Below are positions 1-8,794 of a stretch of 64,000 bases of DNA, piece by piece. Source of the DNA: Maritimibacter alkaliphilus (lineage in GTDB: Bacteria; Pseudomonadota; Alphaproteobacteria; Rhodobacterales; Rhodobacteraceae). The position numbers and the translations under genes were made by a program. The notes beneath the pieces are model-generated. The model was not told the origin of the DNA. It searched no databases and was given only the letters and a program-made list of their open reading frames with translations. The stretch lies in contig NZ_JAHVIT010000002.1 of the NCBI RefSeq assembly GCF_019801605.1, positions 310,001 through 374,000 of the forward strand. The letters run 5' to 3'. Position 1 is the stretch's first letter; each line of letters starts with the position of its first letter.

Positions 1-1103
1 CTGTTGCTTTCCGGGTTGTTATGCTCGGACTGGGCCGAGAACTCCCGCAGCAGTTCCTTCTGGCGCGCGGTGAGGTTCACCGGGGTCTCGACCGCCAGTT
101 CGATGAACATGTCACCGCTGCCGCCGCCGCGCAGGTTGGGCATGCCCTTGCCACGCAGGCGCATCTGGCGGCCGGACTGGCTGCCCTCGGGGATCTTCAC
201 CCGCGAGCGTCCGCCGTCGATCGTCGGCACCTCGATGTCACCGCCAAGCGCGGCCGTCGACATCGACACCGGCACGCGGCAGTAGAGGTTGTTGCCCTCG
301 CGCTGGAACAGCTCATGGGGACGGACCTCCACGAAGATGTAGAGATCGCCCGACGGGCCACCGCGCATGCCGGCCTCACCCTCGCCGGCGAGCCGGATAC
401 GGGTGCCGGTTTCCACCCCCGCAGGGATGTTCACCGACAGCGAGCGGTCGCGTTCGACGCGGCCCTGGCCATGGCAGACCTTGCAGGGATTCTTGATGAT
501 CTGGCCGAGGCCGTTACAGGTGGGACAGGTCCGTTCCACCGTGAAGAAGCCCTGCTGCGCGCGCACCTTGCCCATGCCGGAACAGGTCGGACAGGTCGTG
601 GGCTCGGCCCCGCCTTCCGCGCCGGTGCCCGAGCATTCGCCACAGGCGATCGAGGTCGGCACGTTGATCGTCTTCTGAAGCCCGGAATAGGCCTCTTCCA
701 GCGTCACGCGCAGGTTGTAGCGCAGGTCCGAACCGCGTGCCGCCCGCTGCCGGCCACCCCCACGGCCCTGCTGGCCCATGAAGTCACCGAAGAGGTCGTC
801 GAACACATCGGAGAAGGCCGAGGCGAAATCGCCCTGGGCCCCGGCGCCACCCCGGCGCGGACCCCCGCCCATGGAGCCGTCGAAGGCGCCGTGACCGAAG
901 CGGTCATAGGCGGCTTTCTTGTCGGCGTCCTTGAGGACGTCGTAGGCTTCGTTGACTTCCTTGAACTGGTCTTCGGCGTTCGGGTTGTCGGAGTTGCGGT
1001 CGGGGTGCAGTTCCTTGGCCTTGCCGCGGTAGGCTTTCTTGATCTCGTCCGCCGAAGCGCCCTTCTGGACGCCAAGAACGTCGTAGTAATCACGTTTTGC
1101 CAC
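1..1103 (-). CDS. dnaJ: Chaperone DnaJ (partial, C-terminus cut by the window edge)
   Basis: Hsp40 co-chaperone that stimulates the DnaK ATPase and delivers unfolded clients in the cytoplasm. The frame is open from a GTG at 1103 (protein begins [11 protein letters not shown]) to base 1, giving 367 codons with no stop. The J domain has the HPD motif at residues 33-35. A Gly/Phe-rich stretch follows at about 70-115. Four CxxCxGxG zinc motifs ([32 protein letters not shown]) lie at about 150-215, followed by the start of the client-binding region. About 15-20 residues are probably missing compared with usual family length. It lies 80 bp downstream of dnaK on the same strand, so co-transcription from the dnaK heat-shock promoter is expected. 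A GTG start for dnaJ is slightly unusual. Confidence 0.96.
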   Translation of the reverse strand, partial: MAKRDYYDVLGVQKGASADEIKKAYRGKAKELHPDRNSDNPNAEDQFKEVNEAYDVLKDADKKAAYDRFGHGAFDGSMGGGPRRGGAGAQGDFASAFSDVFDDLFGDFMGQQGRGGGRQRAARGSDLRYNLRVTLEEAYSGLQKTINVPTSIACGECSGTGAEGGAEPTTCPTCSGMGKVRAQQGFFTVERTCPTCNGLGQIIKNPCKVCHGQGRVERDRSLSVNIPAGVETGTRIRLAGEGEAGMRGGPSGDLYIFVEVRPHELFQREGNNLYCRVPVSMSTAALGGDIEVPTIDGGRSRVKIPEGSQSGRQMRLRGKGMPNLRGGGSGDMFIELAVETPVNLTARQKELLREFSAQSEHNNPESN

Positions 1104-1132
1104 TGGGTTTACCCCCTTTTACGGAACAGATA

Positions 1133-1163
1133 GGGCCGGCCCGCCGGAATGGCGGACCGGCCC
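1133..1163 (-). promoter_or_regulatory. Stem-loop between dnaK and dnaJ
   Basis: Two 13-nt arms (1133-1145 and 1151-1163) pair with one G-U-type mismatch around the 5-nt loop GGAAT. The hairpin sits between the dnaK stop and the dnaJ start. No run of T follows on the minus strand, so it looks more like a processing or attenuation hairpin that lowers dnaJ relative to dnaK than a full terminator. That function is inferred. Confidence 0.5.
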
Positions 1164-1183
1164 CAGAGGTTCCTCAGCTGCCC

Positions 1184-3106
1184 TTAGGCACGCTTGTTGT
1201 CGTCCAGGTCCTCGAAGTCGGCGTCGACGATGTCATCGTCTTCAGCCGAGCCGCTCGGCTCTTGGTCTGCCGCGGCCGGCTCGTCGCCGCCCTCTTCCTG
1301 GCTGGCCTTGTAGATGGCCTCACCCAGACGCATGGAGGCTTCGGTGACGTTCTGGATGCCGGACTTGATCTTGTCGGCGTTGTCGCTTTCCAGCTCGTCC
1401 TTCAGCGCGGCGATGGCCAGCTCGATGGCTTCGACGGTGGACGGGTCCACCTTGCTGCCATGCTCTTCCACGGCCTTCTCGGTCGAGTGGATGAGGCTCT
1501 CGGCCTGGTTCTTCGCTTCGACCAGCTCGCGGCGGCCCTTGTCGGCCTCTGCGTTGGCTTCGGCTTCCTTGACCATTTTCTCGATATCGTCGTCCGAGAG
1601 ACCACCGGAGGCCTGGATCGTGATCTTCTGCTCGCGGCCCGTGCCCTTGTCCTTGGCGGACACGTTCACGATGCCGTTCGCATCGATGTCGAAGGTCACT
1701 TCGATCTGCGGCATGCCGCGCGGTGCCGGCGGGATGTCCTCGAGGTTGAACTGGCCGAGCATCTTGTTGTCGGCCGCCATCTCGCGTTCACCCTGGAACA
1801 CGCGGATCGTCACGGCGTTCTGGTTGTCCTCGGCGGTCGAGAAGACCTGGGACTTCTTGGTCGGGATCGTCGTGTTGCGGTCGATCAGGCGGGTGAACAC
1901 GCCACCCAGCGTCTCGATCCCCAGCGACAGCGGGGTCACGTCGAGCAGGACCACGTCCTTGACGTCGCCTTGCAGCACGCCGGCCTGGATGGCGGCGCCG
2001 AGGGCCACGACCTCATCGGGGTTCACACCCTTGTGGGGTTCCTTGCCGAAGAACTTGGTCACCTCTTCGATGACTTTCGGCATCCGGGTCATACCGCCGA
2101 CGAGAACGACTTCGTCGATGTCCGAGGTGGTCAGACCGGCATCTTTCAGGGCCGCCTGGCAGGGCTTCATCGAGGCCTTGATCAGGTCGCCGACGAGGCT
2201 TTCCAGCTTGGCGCGGGACAGCTTCATCACCATGTGCAGCGGCTGGCCGCCTTTCGGGTCCATCGAGATGAACGGCTGGTTGATCTCGGTCTGCGAGGAG
2301 CTCGACAGCTCGATCTTGGCCTTCTCTGCGGCTTCCTTCAGGCGCTGCAGGGCCATCTTGTCCTTGGTCAGGTCGACGCCATGCTCTTTTTTGAACTCAT
2401 CCGCGAGGTAGTTCACGATGCGCATGTCGAAGTCTTCACCGCCGAGGAAGGTGTCCCCGTTGGTCGATTTCACTTCGAACAGGCCGTCGTCGATTTCGAG
2501 GATGGTGACGTCGAAGGTCCCGCCGCCGAGGTCATAGACCGCGATGGTGTGGGTGTCTTCCTTGTCGAGACCATAGGCCAGGGCCGCTGCCGTCGGTTCG
2601 TTGATGATCCGCAGCACTTCGAGGCCGGCGATCTTGCCGGCGTCCTTGGTGGCCTGACGCTGGGCGTCGTTGAAGTAGGCGGGCACGGTGATGACGGCCT
2701 GGGTCACTTCCTCGCCGAGGTAGGACTCCGCGGTCTCTTTCATCTTGCCGAGGATGAAGGCCGAGATCTGGCTGGGCGAGTACTTGTCACCCTTGGCTTC
2801 GACCCATGCGTCGCCGTTGCCGCTGTCGATGACATTGTACGGCAGGTTCTTCTTGTCTTTCGCGAGGTCCGCGTCGTCGTTGCGACGACCGATCAGGCGC
2901 TTCACACCGAAGATGGTGTTGGCGGCGTTCGTGACGGCCTGACGTTTTGCCGACTGGCCGACCAGACGCTCTTCATCCGTGAAGGCGACGATCGAGGGCG
3001 TCGTGCGGGCCCCTTCGGAGTTCTCGATCACTTTGGGCTGCGAACCGTCCATGATGGCGACGCAGCTGTTGGTGGTGCCGAGGTCGATACCGATAACTTT
3101 CGACAT
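1184..3106 (-). CDS. dnaK: Molecular chaperone DnaK (Hsp70)
   Basis: ATP-dependent Hsp70 chaperone of 640 aa, normal family length. It starts [19 protein letters not shown], with the phosphate-1 motif DLGTTNS at residues 8-14. The body carries [14 protein letters not shown], the phosphate-2 motif [14 protein letters not shown] and VGGMTRMP, then the linker [14 protein letters not shown]. The C-terminal lid ends in an acidic [15 protein letters not shown] tail. An AAAGGGATCG ribosome-binding site lies 6 nt before ATG. The gene is followed by dnaJ and preceded by a clear alphaproteobacterial heat-shock promoter at 3228-3259, so it is expected to be RpoH-controlled. Large open frames on the opposite strand here are GC-driven shadows. 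Confidence 0.99.
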   Translation of the reverse strand: MSKVIGIDLGTTNSCVAIMDGSQPKVIENSEGARTTPSIVAFTDEERLVGQSAKRQAVTNAANTIFGVKRLIGRRNDDADLAKDKKNLPYNVIDSGNGDAWVEAKGDKYSPSQISAFILGKMKETAESYLGEEVTQAVITVPAYFNDAQRQATKDAGKIAGLEVLRIINEPTAAALAYGLDKEDTHTIAVYDLGGGTFDVTILEIDDGLFEVKSTNGDTFLGGEDFDMRIVNYLADEFKKEHGVDLTKDKMALQRLKEAAEKAKIELSSSSQTEINQPFISMDPKGGQPLHMVMKLSRAKLESLVGDLIKASMKPCQAALKDAGLTTSDIDEVVLVGGMTRMPKVIEEVTKFFGKEPHKGVNPDEVVALGAAIQAGVLQGDVKDVVLLDVTPLSLGIETLGGVFTRLIDRNTTIPTKKSQVFSTAEDNQNAVTIRVFQGEREMAADNKMLGQFNLEDIPPAPRGMPQIEVTFDIDANGIVNVSAKDKGTGREQKITIQASGGLSDDDIEKMVKEAEANAEADKGRRELVEAKNQAESLIHSTEKAVEEHGSKVDPSTVEAIELAIAALKDELESDNADKIKSGIQNVTEASMRLGEAIYKASQEEGGDEPAAADQEPSGSAEDDDIVDADFEDLDDNKRA

Positions 3107-3227
3107 GTTTTTCGATCCCTTTCACTAAGGCGATGTGGCGAGGCGCGGACCCATTACGGCATCCCCACCCCGGTCTGAGGGGTGGCGTTCAGTGCGCAGG
3201 CAATGCCCTGTCCGCCACGCTTCTGGG

Positions 3228-3259
3228 CGTATATAAGAAGGCCCGTATGGCCCTGCAAG
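3228..3259 (-). promoter_or_regulatory. RpoH (sigma-32) heat-shock promoter of dnaK
   Basis: On the minus strand the sequence reads CTTG (3259-3256), an 18-nt spacer, then CTTATATACG (3237-3228). This matches every fixed position of the alphaproteobacterial heat-shock consensus CTTG-N17/18-CYTATNTNNG described for dnaKJ and groE operons. Transcription should begin near 3220, giving a leader of roughly 115 nt before the dnaK ATG. The divergent gene alkB starts at 3336, about 75 bp upstream of the -35 element. Confidence 0.8.
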
Positions 3260-3335
3260 CATTGCGCGGAGGGGGAAGTGGCGAAAATGCCGCATTTTTC
3301 ACATCGGGCGCAAAACCCCGGGGAAGGCGAGCGGA

Positions 3336-3941
3336 ATGGCGGCGAAAATCACGCTGCGCGGCTTTGAAATTCACAAGGAGTACCTCGACGATGCGGCGCA
3401 GAAGGCCCTGATCGGCGCTTTGCGGCCGGTGCTGAAGGCGGCGCCGCTGTTTTCGCCGGAAACCCGCTGGGGCAAGAAGATGTCGGTGCGGATGACCTCG
3501 GCGGGGAAATACGGCTGGTACTCGGACCGGGGCGGCTATCGCTATGCCGAAACCCACCCCGAGGGCATGGGCTGGCCGCCGATCCCGGAGGAGGTCCTCG
3601 CGATCTGGCGCGATGTGACCGGGCTGGAGCGGACGCCCGATTGCTGCCTGATCAACTACTACGGCGAAACCGCGCGCATGGGCCTGCATCAGGACCGGGA
3701 CGAGGCGGATTTCACATGGCCGGTGCTTTCGGTCTCGCTAGGGGATGACGGGCTCTTCCGTGTCGGCAACGAGGAGCGCGGCGGCAAGACGGAGTCGATC
3801 TGGCTGGAATCGGGTGACGTGGTGCTGATGGGCGGCCCGGCGCGGCTGCTGCATCACGGGGTGGACCGCATCCGCTTCAAGTCCTCGCGGCTGCTGCCCA
3901 AGGGCGGGCGGATCAACCTGACCTGCCGCGTGGTGGACTGA
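3336..3941 (+). CDS. alkB: AlkB-type Fe(II)/2-oxoglutarate DNA repair dioxygenase
   Basis: Oxidative dealkylation enzyme for N1-methyladenine and N3-methylcytosine in DNA or RNA. It is 201 aa, close to bacterial AlkB length. The Fe(II) ligands are visible as H118 and D120 in LHQDRDEADF and a His in LLHHGVDRI (H173/H174). The 2-oxoglutarate-binding Arg residues lie in GRINLTCR (R192, R198). The nucleotide-recognition lid contains KYGWYSDRGGYRYAETHPEG. Divergent from dnaK and convergent with the next minus-strand gene, with only 6 bp between stops. No ada partner is nearby, so it is probably a constitutive or stress-responsive repair gene. Confidence 0.93.
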   Translation: MAAKITLRGFEIHKEYLDDAAQKALIGALRPVLKAAPLFSPETRWGKKMSVRMTSAGKYGWYSDRGGYRYAETHPEGMGWPPIPEEVLAIWRDVTGLERTPDCCLINYYGETARMGLHQDRDEADFTWPVLSVSLGDDGLFRVGNEERGGKTESIWLESGDVVLMGGPARLLHHGVDRIRFKSSRLLPKGGRINLTCRVVD

Positions 3942-3947
3942 CGGGCC

Positions 3948-4568
3948 TCAGCGGGCGATGGAACAGCAGCCCGCGTAATGCGCCGGGCCAAGGTCGCCGG
4001 TGAGGATCAGGTCCACGGTCAGGCCATAGAGCCGGTCCGACATGCCGTCGCTGCAGATCTCGCGCGCGACCGAAATGGTGCCCGCCACGTCCGCGCCCTT
4101 GCCGGTCAGCAGGATCGTGCCGTAGCGGTCGGGGCGGCCCGAGGCATTGCCCTGCCAGCCGGAGGGCAGGAAGGTCGCGGCCCCGCCGGCCTGCTGGAAG
4201 GTCCAGCCCGCGCCTTCGGGCAGGAGGGACCAGAACGGCTCGGTCCCGAAGCAGCGGGCGAGGGCGGGCTGCGCGCCGTCCGCCTGCCCCGGCTGGCGCG
4301 TGAGATAGGCGGGCGAGGCCCAGCCTGCCGTCTCGCCGCCGTTGACCCGCAGCCAGCCGCTGTCGGCATCGGCCTCCACCGCCTCGACCCCGGTGGCATC
4401 GGGGGCCAGCGTGCCGACGACGGGGGCGGAGGGATCGGGCGCCGCGCGCATGTTCAGCACGTCATCGGCGGCCACGCCGCTGACGTCATAGAGCGCGGGG
4501 AACCCCTGTTGCGCCAGCAGCGCCGCGGGGGTGAACATCAGGGCCAGAGAGAGGAAAAACCGTTTCAT
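3948..4568 (-). CDS. Secreted SH3-domain protein, COG3650-like
   Basis: 206-aa exported protein. The first 19 residues (MKRFFLSLALMFTPAALLA) form a signal peptide with likely cleavage before QQG. Residues about 25-85 resemble a bacterial SH3 domain (DVLNMRAAPDPSAPVVGTL, then GWLRVNGGETAGWASPAYL). The C-terminal part has CFGTEPFWSL and ends with cysteines that could form disulfides, like COG3650-type envelope proteins. The ATG overlaps the stop of the upstream permease gene by 4 bp (ATGA), so the two are translationally coupled. An open frame reaching further upstream lies inside the permease and is rejected because the signal peptide begins here. Exact function unknown. Confidence 0.8.
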   Translation of the reverse strand: MKRFFLSLALMFTPAALLAQQGFPALYDVSGVAADDVLNMRAAPDPSAPVVGTLAPDATGVEAVEADADSGWLRVNGGETAGWASPAYLTRQPGQADGAQPALARCFGTEPFWSLLPEGAGWTFQQAGGAATFLPSGWQGNASGRPDRYGTILLTGKGADVAGTISVAREICSDGMSDRLYGLTVDLILTGDLGPAHYAGCCSIAR

Positions 4569-5386
4569 CGCTTTGCGTTCCAAGAAACGGAGGCGTGACG
4601 CCGGGTGTAGAACTCGGCCATCAGCCCCACCATGAGAAAGGCGATCCCGACATAGATCGGGTACTCGATCGACGTATAGCGCGGCGAATAGTTGATGAAG
4701 ACGAAGCCGCGGGACTGGTCGATGGTGTGGAACAGCGGGTTCCAGTCGAACATCGCCAGCATGTAGGCGGGCAGTTGGTTGGCCACGAACATCTTGCCCG
4801 AGGCGATCATGTTGGCCCGCTGGTAGACGGTGGTGAAGATCTTCACGAAGGTCGGGAACCACGGTTTGATCGCCAGCAGCAGCAGGCCAAGGGCGATCCC
4901 CGTGAACCACGCGATCAGCAGGCAGCCGAAGGCCGCGATCGGGCGGTCGATGGTGAAGCGCGTGTGCACCACGTCATAGATGAACAGGATCAGGAAGAGC
5001 GACAGCACCTGGATGTAGAGCGTGGAGAGCGCGGCTGCGGCGATGGAGATCACCGTGTTCATCGGCGCGTGCTGCATCATCGGCGAGGCGGGCCCCTCGG
5101 ATCCCACGACCGCGCCCAGTGTCTTGGCATGGGTCATATAGAGGAAGACGCCCGACATGATGTAGAGCAGGAAATCCCCCCGGATCGCCGAGGAGCGCAG
5201 CCCCAGAAGCGAGAACATGATGTAGAAGGCGAGGATGAAGACCGCGACCTGGATCATATTCATCACGATGGACATCATCGCGTTGGCATGGCCCTTGCGC
5301 ACGTTGCGTACCGTGGCGTGGTAGATCAGCTCAAGGATCGTGACGGCGGATTGCAGCCGCGTTCCCGTGCGCCGTTGCTGAAACAT
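4565..5386 (-). CDS. ABC-2 type polysaccharide export permease, KpsM-like
   Basis: 273-aa inner-membrane protein with about six hydrophobic segments and the ABC-2 permease layout. A cytoplasmic N-terminus (RTGTRLQSAVTILELIYHATV) leads into SIVMNMIQVAVFILAFYIMF and later LLIAWFTGIALGLLLLAI. Family members (KpsM/Wzm/TagG) export capsule or O-antigen chains with a KpsT/Wzt ATPase. No such ATPase lies next to it here, since the upstream neighbour is divergent cysQ and the downstream one is a secreted SH3 protein. The partner must be elsewhere. Its place just before the galU/galE/glycosyltransferase block supports a surface-polysaccharide role. Confidence 0.82.
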   Translation of the reverse strand: MFQQRRTGTRLQSAVTILELIYHATVRNVRKGHANAMMSIVMNMIQVAVFILAFYIMFSLLGLRSSAIRGDFLLYIMSGVFLYMTHAKTLGAVVGSEGPASPMMQHAPMNTVISIAAAALSTLYIQVLSLFLILFIYDVVHTRFTIDRPIAAFGCLLIAWFTGIALGLLLLAIKPWFPTFVKIFTTVYQRANMIASGKMFVANQLPAYMLAMFDWNPLFHTIDQSRGFVFINYSPRYTSIEYPIYVGIAFLMVGLMAEFYTRRHASVSWNAKR

Positions 5387-5586
5387 GGAGGCCGCTCCGC
5401 TCTACCTGTTCTCTGGGACCTGTCCGCCGCCCGTGTCTGACGGGGCTGCCGGGGGCCGTGACGCCGGGTCCTGCCCGCGGGGCAGGGTGGCCTTGCTCTT
5501 CGCCGTGGCGTTCAGCATAACGATGTGGCGTCGATTTTTCAACGGAACCGGCGCCTTGACTGGACCTTCGCCGGAGATTGATCGTT

Positions 5587-6384
5587 TTGGATTACGAAAA
5601 GCTTGCCACCGTCATGCGTGACCTCGCCATCCAGGCCGGAGAGGTGATCATGGAGGTCTACAATTCCGACGAATTCGACGTGAAGGCGAAGTCCGACGAC
5701 AGCCCGGTGACCGAGGCGGACGAGAAGGCCGATGCGCTGATCTCGGCCGGTCTGCGCGCGGCCTTTCCCGATGTGACGCTGGTGACCGAGGAGCAGGCCG
5801 CCACCCACGCGGTGCAGGCCTCGACCTTCCTGATCGTGGACCCGCTGGACGGGACCAAGGAATTCGTCCAGCGCCGCGGCGATTTCACCGTGAACATCGC
5901 CTATGTCGTGGACGGCGTGCCGGTGCGCGGCGTGGTCTATGCCCCTGCGAAAGGCCGCATGTTCTTCACCGATGCCGAGGGCGCCTCGGTGGAAGAAGCG
6001 GGCCCCTTCGTGCCCGGCACCCTCGGCGCGCTGACCCCGATCAGGGTCTTGGACGCGGACAACGGCGCGCTGCGCGTCGTGGCCTCCAAGTCGCACCGGG
6101 ATCAGGCGACGGACGACTACATCAACAAGTACGCCGTGGCCGACACCAAGAGCGCGGGCTCCTCGCTGAAGTTCTGCCTCGTCGCGACCGGCGAGGCCGA
6201 TCTCTACCCCCGCGTGGGCCGCACGATGGAGTGGGACACCGCCGCGGGTCACGCGGTTCTCGGCGGGGCCGGCGGCAAGGTCGTCCGCTTCGACGACCAT
6301 TCCCCGCTGGTCTACGGCAAGGAGGGCTACGCGAACCCCTTCTTCATCGCCTATGCGCCCAACGTTGCCCTGAAACCCGCCTGA
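5587..6384 (+). CDS. cysQ: 3'(2'),5'-bisphosphate nucleotidase CysQ
   Basis: Mg-dependent phosphatase of the inositol-monophosphatase superfamily that hydrolyses PAP, the by-product of PAPS-dependent sulfation and sulfate reduction. Signature motifs are DDSPVTEADEKAD, DPLDGTKEFVQRRGDF and the C-terminal EWDTAAGHAVL. The best start is TTG at 5587, giving MDYEKLATVMRDLAI: it keeps about 10 nt to the GGAG at 5573-5576, whereas the in-frame TTG at 5578 is only 1 nt from it. About 265 aa, normal length. A PAPS-using sulfotransferase sits 8 kb downstream, so PAP removal here makes metabolic sense, though linkage is not proven. Confidence 0.92.
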   Translation: MDYEKLATVMRDLAIQAGEVIMEVYNSDEFDVKAKSDDSPVTEADEKADALISAGLRAAFPDVTLVTEEQAATHAVQASTFLIVDPLDGTKEFVQRRGDFTVNIAYVVDGVPVRGVVYAPAKGRMFFTDAEGASVEEAGPFVPGTLGALTPIRVLDADNGALRVVASKSHRDQATDDYINKYAVADTKSAGSSLKFCLVATGEADLYPRVGRTMEWDTAAGHAVLGGAGGKVVRFDDHSPLVYGKEGYANPFFIAYAPNVALKPA

Positions 6385-6496
6385 TGACGGGCCCCGCCGC
6401 GACAGGGCTGCGGGGCATGGCTGCCCGCTGCGCCGGGCTCTGCCGACGTGGCGCGGTGGCGTCATCCTGTCTGCGCCGCTGCGCCGGGGGGACGGG

Positions 6497-7726
6497 ATGA
6501 GCGACCTTCCGGTCAGCGTCGTGGTGGTCAGCCGCGGCCGGCCGGAGCGGCTCAAATCCTGCCTCGGCGGGCTGAGCTACCTGTTTCACGATTGCTACGA
6601 GATCATCGTGGTGGCCGATACCGCCGGTCTGACCGCGGTGGCCGAAACGGGGCTGGCCGAAGAGATCAAGACCGTCCACTTCGACGAGGCCAACATCAGC
6701 GCCGCGCGCAACCTCGGCATCGCGCAGGCCGCGGGAGAGATCGTCGCCTTCATCGACGACGACGCGGTGCCCGAGCCGATGTGGCTGGCCCATCTGGCCG
6801 CGCCCTTCGCGCGCCCCGAGGTGGGGGCCGCAGGCGGTTTCGTCCGCGGGCGCAACGGGATCACCTTCCAGTATCGCGCCCGCAGCGTCGACGGCACCGG
6901 GCAGGCCCGGCCGCTGGAGGTCGATCCGCGGCAGCCCACGCTGTTGCGGCCTGCACAGGGCCGCGCGATCAAGACCGAAGGCACCAACATGGCCGTCCGC
7001 CGGGATGTGCTGGCCAGGATAGGGGGCTTCGATCCGTCCTACCGCTTCTACCTCGACGAGACCGACCTCAACATGCGCCTTGCGCGGCGCGACACGGTCA
7101 CCGCGATCGTGCCGCTGGCGGAGGTTCACCACGCCTATGCACCCTCCCTGCGGCGTCGGGCGGATCGTGCCCCGCGTGACCTCTTCGAGAAGGCTGCCAG
7201 CCAGGCGGTCTACCTTGGCCGGTATTGTCCGCAAGACAGGCACGGGGACCTCTGGCAGGCGATGCGGCGGGAGGAGCGCGACAACGCCCTGCGGCACATG
7301 GTGGCGGGAAGGCTGGAGCCCAGAGAGGTGCGGGCCCTGATGGCAAGCTTCGACGCGGGCCGAGAGGAAGGGGCCGCGCGGCAGCCGGTGCGGATGCCCG
7401 CCATCCCGCATGCCCGCGAGGGGTTCCGCCTCTTTAGCAGCCGGGCGCAGGGGTCTGCGGTCCTTTCGGCGCGGACCTGGCGATCGGGCCCGACGATGTC
7501 CGAGGCGCGGCGCCGGGCTGCCGAGGGGCAGAACGTCTCGGTCTTCCTCTTCTCGCGGACCGCGCTCTACCATCAGGTCCGCTCGCCCGCGCCGGGCATC
7601 TGGGTGCAGAGCGGCGGGCTCTGGGGCCGCAGCGAGCGATCCGCCCCCCTGTTTGGCCTGCGCAGCTTTTCAGCAAGGACTTCGGCAGAATGTCGCCGTG
7701 TTGCACTGCAGCGTGGAATCGGTTGA
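6497..7726 (+). CDS. Glycosyltransferase family 2 protein
   Basis: 409-aa protein with an N-terminal GT-A fold. It starts VSVVVVSRGRPERLKSCLGGL, has the metal/nucleotide-sugar motif IDDDAVPEP at about residue 90 and an acidic acceptor-side motif YLDETDLNMRL at about 190. The C-terminal 180 residues are Arg-rich with no recognisable domain. ATG is preceded by a G-rich Shine-Dalgarno. It opens the plus-strand block containing galU, galE and further glycosyltransferases, which suggests a job in surface-polysaccharide assembly. Donor and acceptor cannot be told from sequence. Confidence 0.85.
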   Translation: MSDLPVSVVVVSRGRPERLKSCLGGLSYLFHDCYEIIVVADTAGLTAVAETGLAEEIKTVHFDEANISAARNLGIAQAAGEIVAFIDDDAVPEPMWLAHLAAPFARPEVGAAGGFVRGRNGITFQYRARSVDGTGQARPLEVDPRQPTLLRPAQGRAIKTEGTNMAVRRDVLARIGGFDPSYRFYLDETDLNMRLARRDTVTAIVPLAEVHHAYAPSLRRRADRAPRDLFEKAASQAVYLGRYCPQDRHGDLWQAMRREERDNALRHMVAGRLEPREVRALMASFDAGREEGAARQPVRMPAIPHAREGFRLFSSRAQGSAVLSARTWRSGPTMSEARRRAAEGQNVSVFLFSRTALYHQVRSPAPGIWVQSGGLWGRSERSAPLFGLRSFSARTSAECRRVALQRGIG

Positions 7727-7795
7727 AAAGCGACCGTTAACCACAATACCTTATGACATAATACATTTGCGCCCCCGTTCTATCCGAAGGAGCGT

Positions 7796-7823
7796 TTGCT
7801 TGGACCGCCGTGAATGCTAGGTT
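7796..7823 (+). promoter_or_regulatory. Candidate promoter of galU
   Basis: TTGCTT (7796-7801), a 16-nt spacer and TAGGTT (7818-7823) lie about 60 bp upstream of the galU ATG. An AT-rich stretch at 7738-7770 just upstream may also contribute. The match to the sigma-70 consensus is moderate, so this is a weak call. Confidence 0.3.
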
Positions 7824-7882
7824 GACCGGCGAACGCCCCGAGGGTCGGGCAAAACGATTTAGACAATCTGTGAGGAATTGAC

Positions 7883-8773
7883 ATGACGAACAAGGTTACG
7901 AAGGCAGTGTTCCCCGTCGCGGGCCTGGGCACGCGCTTTTTGCCCGCCACGAAGTCTGTCCCCAAGGAAATCATGACCCTCGTTGATCGTCCGCTGATCC
8001 AGTACGCGATCGACGAAGCCCGGGCCGCCGGGATCAAGGAGTTCATCTTCGTCACCTCGCGCGGCAAGTCCGCGCTGGAGGATTACTTCGACCATTCGCC
8101 CGCGCTCGAAGCCGAGCTGGAGCGCAAGGGCAAGGACGACCTGCTGAAGGTCCTTGAAGACACCAACATGGACAGCGGCGCGATCGCCTACATCCGGCAG
8201 CACAAGGCGCTGGGCCTCGGCCACGCGGTGTGGTGTGCCCGCCGCATGATCGGCAACGAGCCCTTCGCGGTGATCCTGCCCGATGACGTGATCGCGGCCG
8301 AGAAGCCCTGCCTTCAGCAGATGGTCGAGGCCTACGAAGAGAAGCCCGCGAACTACGTCGCCGCGATGGAAGTGCCGCGCGCCAAGACCAGCTCCTACGG
8401 CATCCTCGCCACCGGCGCCGAGTCCGGCCAGACCGTCGAGGTCACCGGCATGGTCGAGAAGCCCAAGGCCGAGGAAGCGCCCTCGAACCTCGCGGTCATC
8501 GGTCGCTACATCCTGACGCCGAAGATCCTTGAGAACCTCGAGTCCAAGGAAACCGGCGCAGGCGGCGAGATCCAGCTGACCGACGCGATCGCCAAGGAGA
8601 TCACCGGCGAAGGCGTCAACGGCTTCCGCTTCCAGGGCCAGCGTTTCGACTGCGGCTCCAAGGCGGGCTTCCTGCAGGCGACCGTCTCCTTCGGCCTGTC
8701 CCGGCCCGAACTGCGTGACGACCTGATGGGCTTCATCCAGGACATCGTCCACATGGACAAAGCGGCCCAGTAA
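7883..8773 (+). CDS. galU: UTP-glucose-1-phosphate uridylyltransferase GalU
   Basis: Makes UDP-glucose from UTP and glucose-1-phosphate. 296 aa, standard length. The nucleotidyltransferase signature is VFPVAGLGTRFLPATKSVPKE. VILPDDVI and TGMVEKPK follow, and the C-terminal QRFDCGSKAGFLQATVSF is typical of GalU. The ATG has a GAGGAATTGAC leader. galE follows 21 bp downstream, so the pair supplies UDP-glucose and UDP-galactose to the neighbouring glycosyltransferases. Confidence 0.97.
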   Translation: MTNKVTKAVFPVAGLGTRFLPATKSVPKEIMTLVDRPLIQYAIDEARAAGIKEFIFVTSRGKSALEDYFDHSPALEAELERKGKDDLLKVLEDTNMDSGAIAYIRQHKALGLGHAVWCARRMIGNEPFAVILPDDVIAAEKPCLQQMVEAYEEKPANYVAAMEVPRAKTSSYGILATGAESGQTVEVTGMVEKPKAEEAPSNLAVIGRYILTPKILENLESKETGAGGEIQLTDAIAKEITGEGVNGFRFQGQRFDCGSKAGFLQATVSFGLSRPELRDDLMGFIQDIVHMDKAAQ

Positions 8774-8794
8774 GCCTTCGAAAGTTCTGAACGT

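Noticed and set aside
1097-3178. Long open frame (about 690 codons) on the plus strand opposite dnaK
   Set aside because: It is a shadow of dnaK caused by high GC and codon bias. The minus-strand product is unmistakable DnaK.
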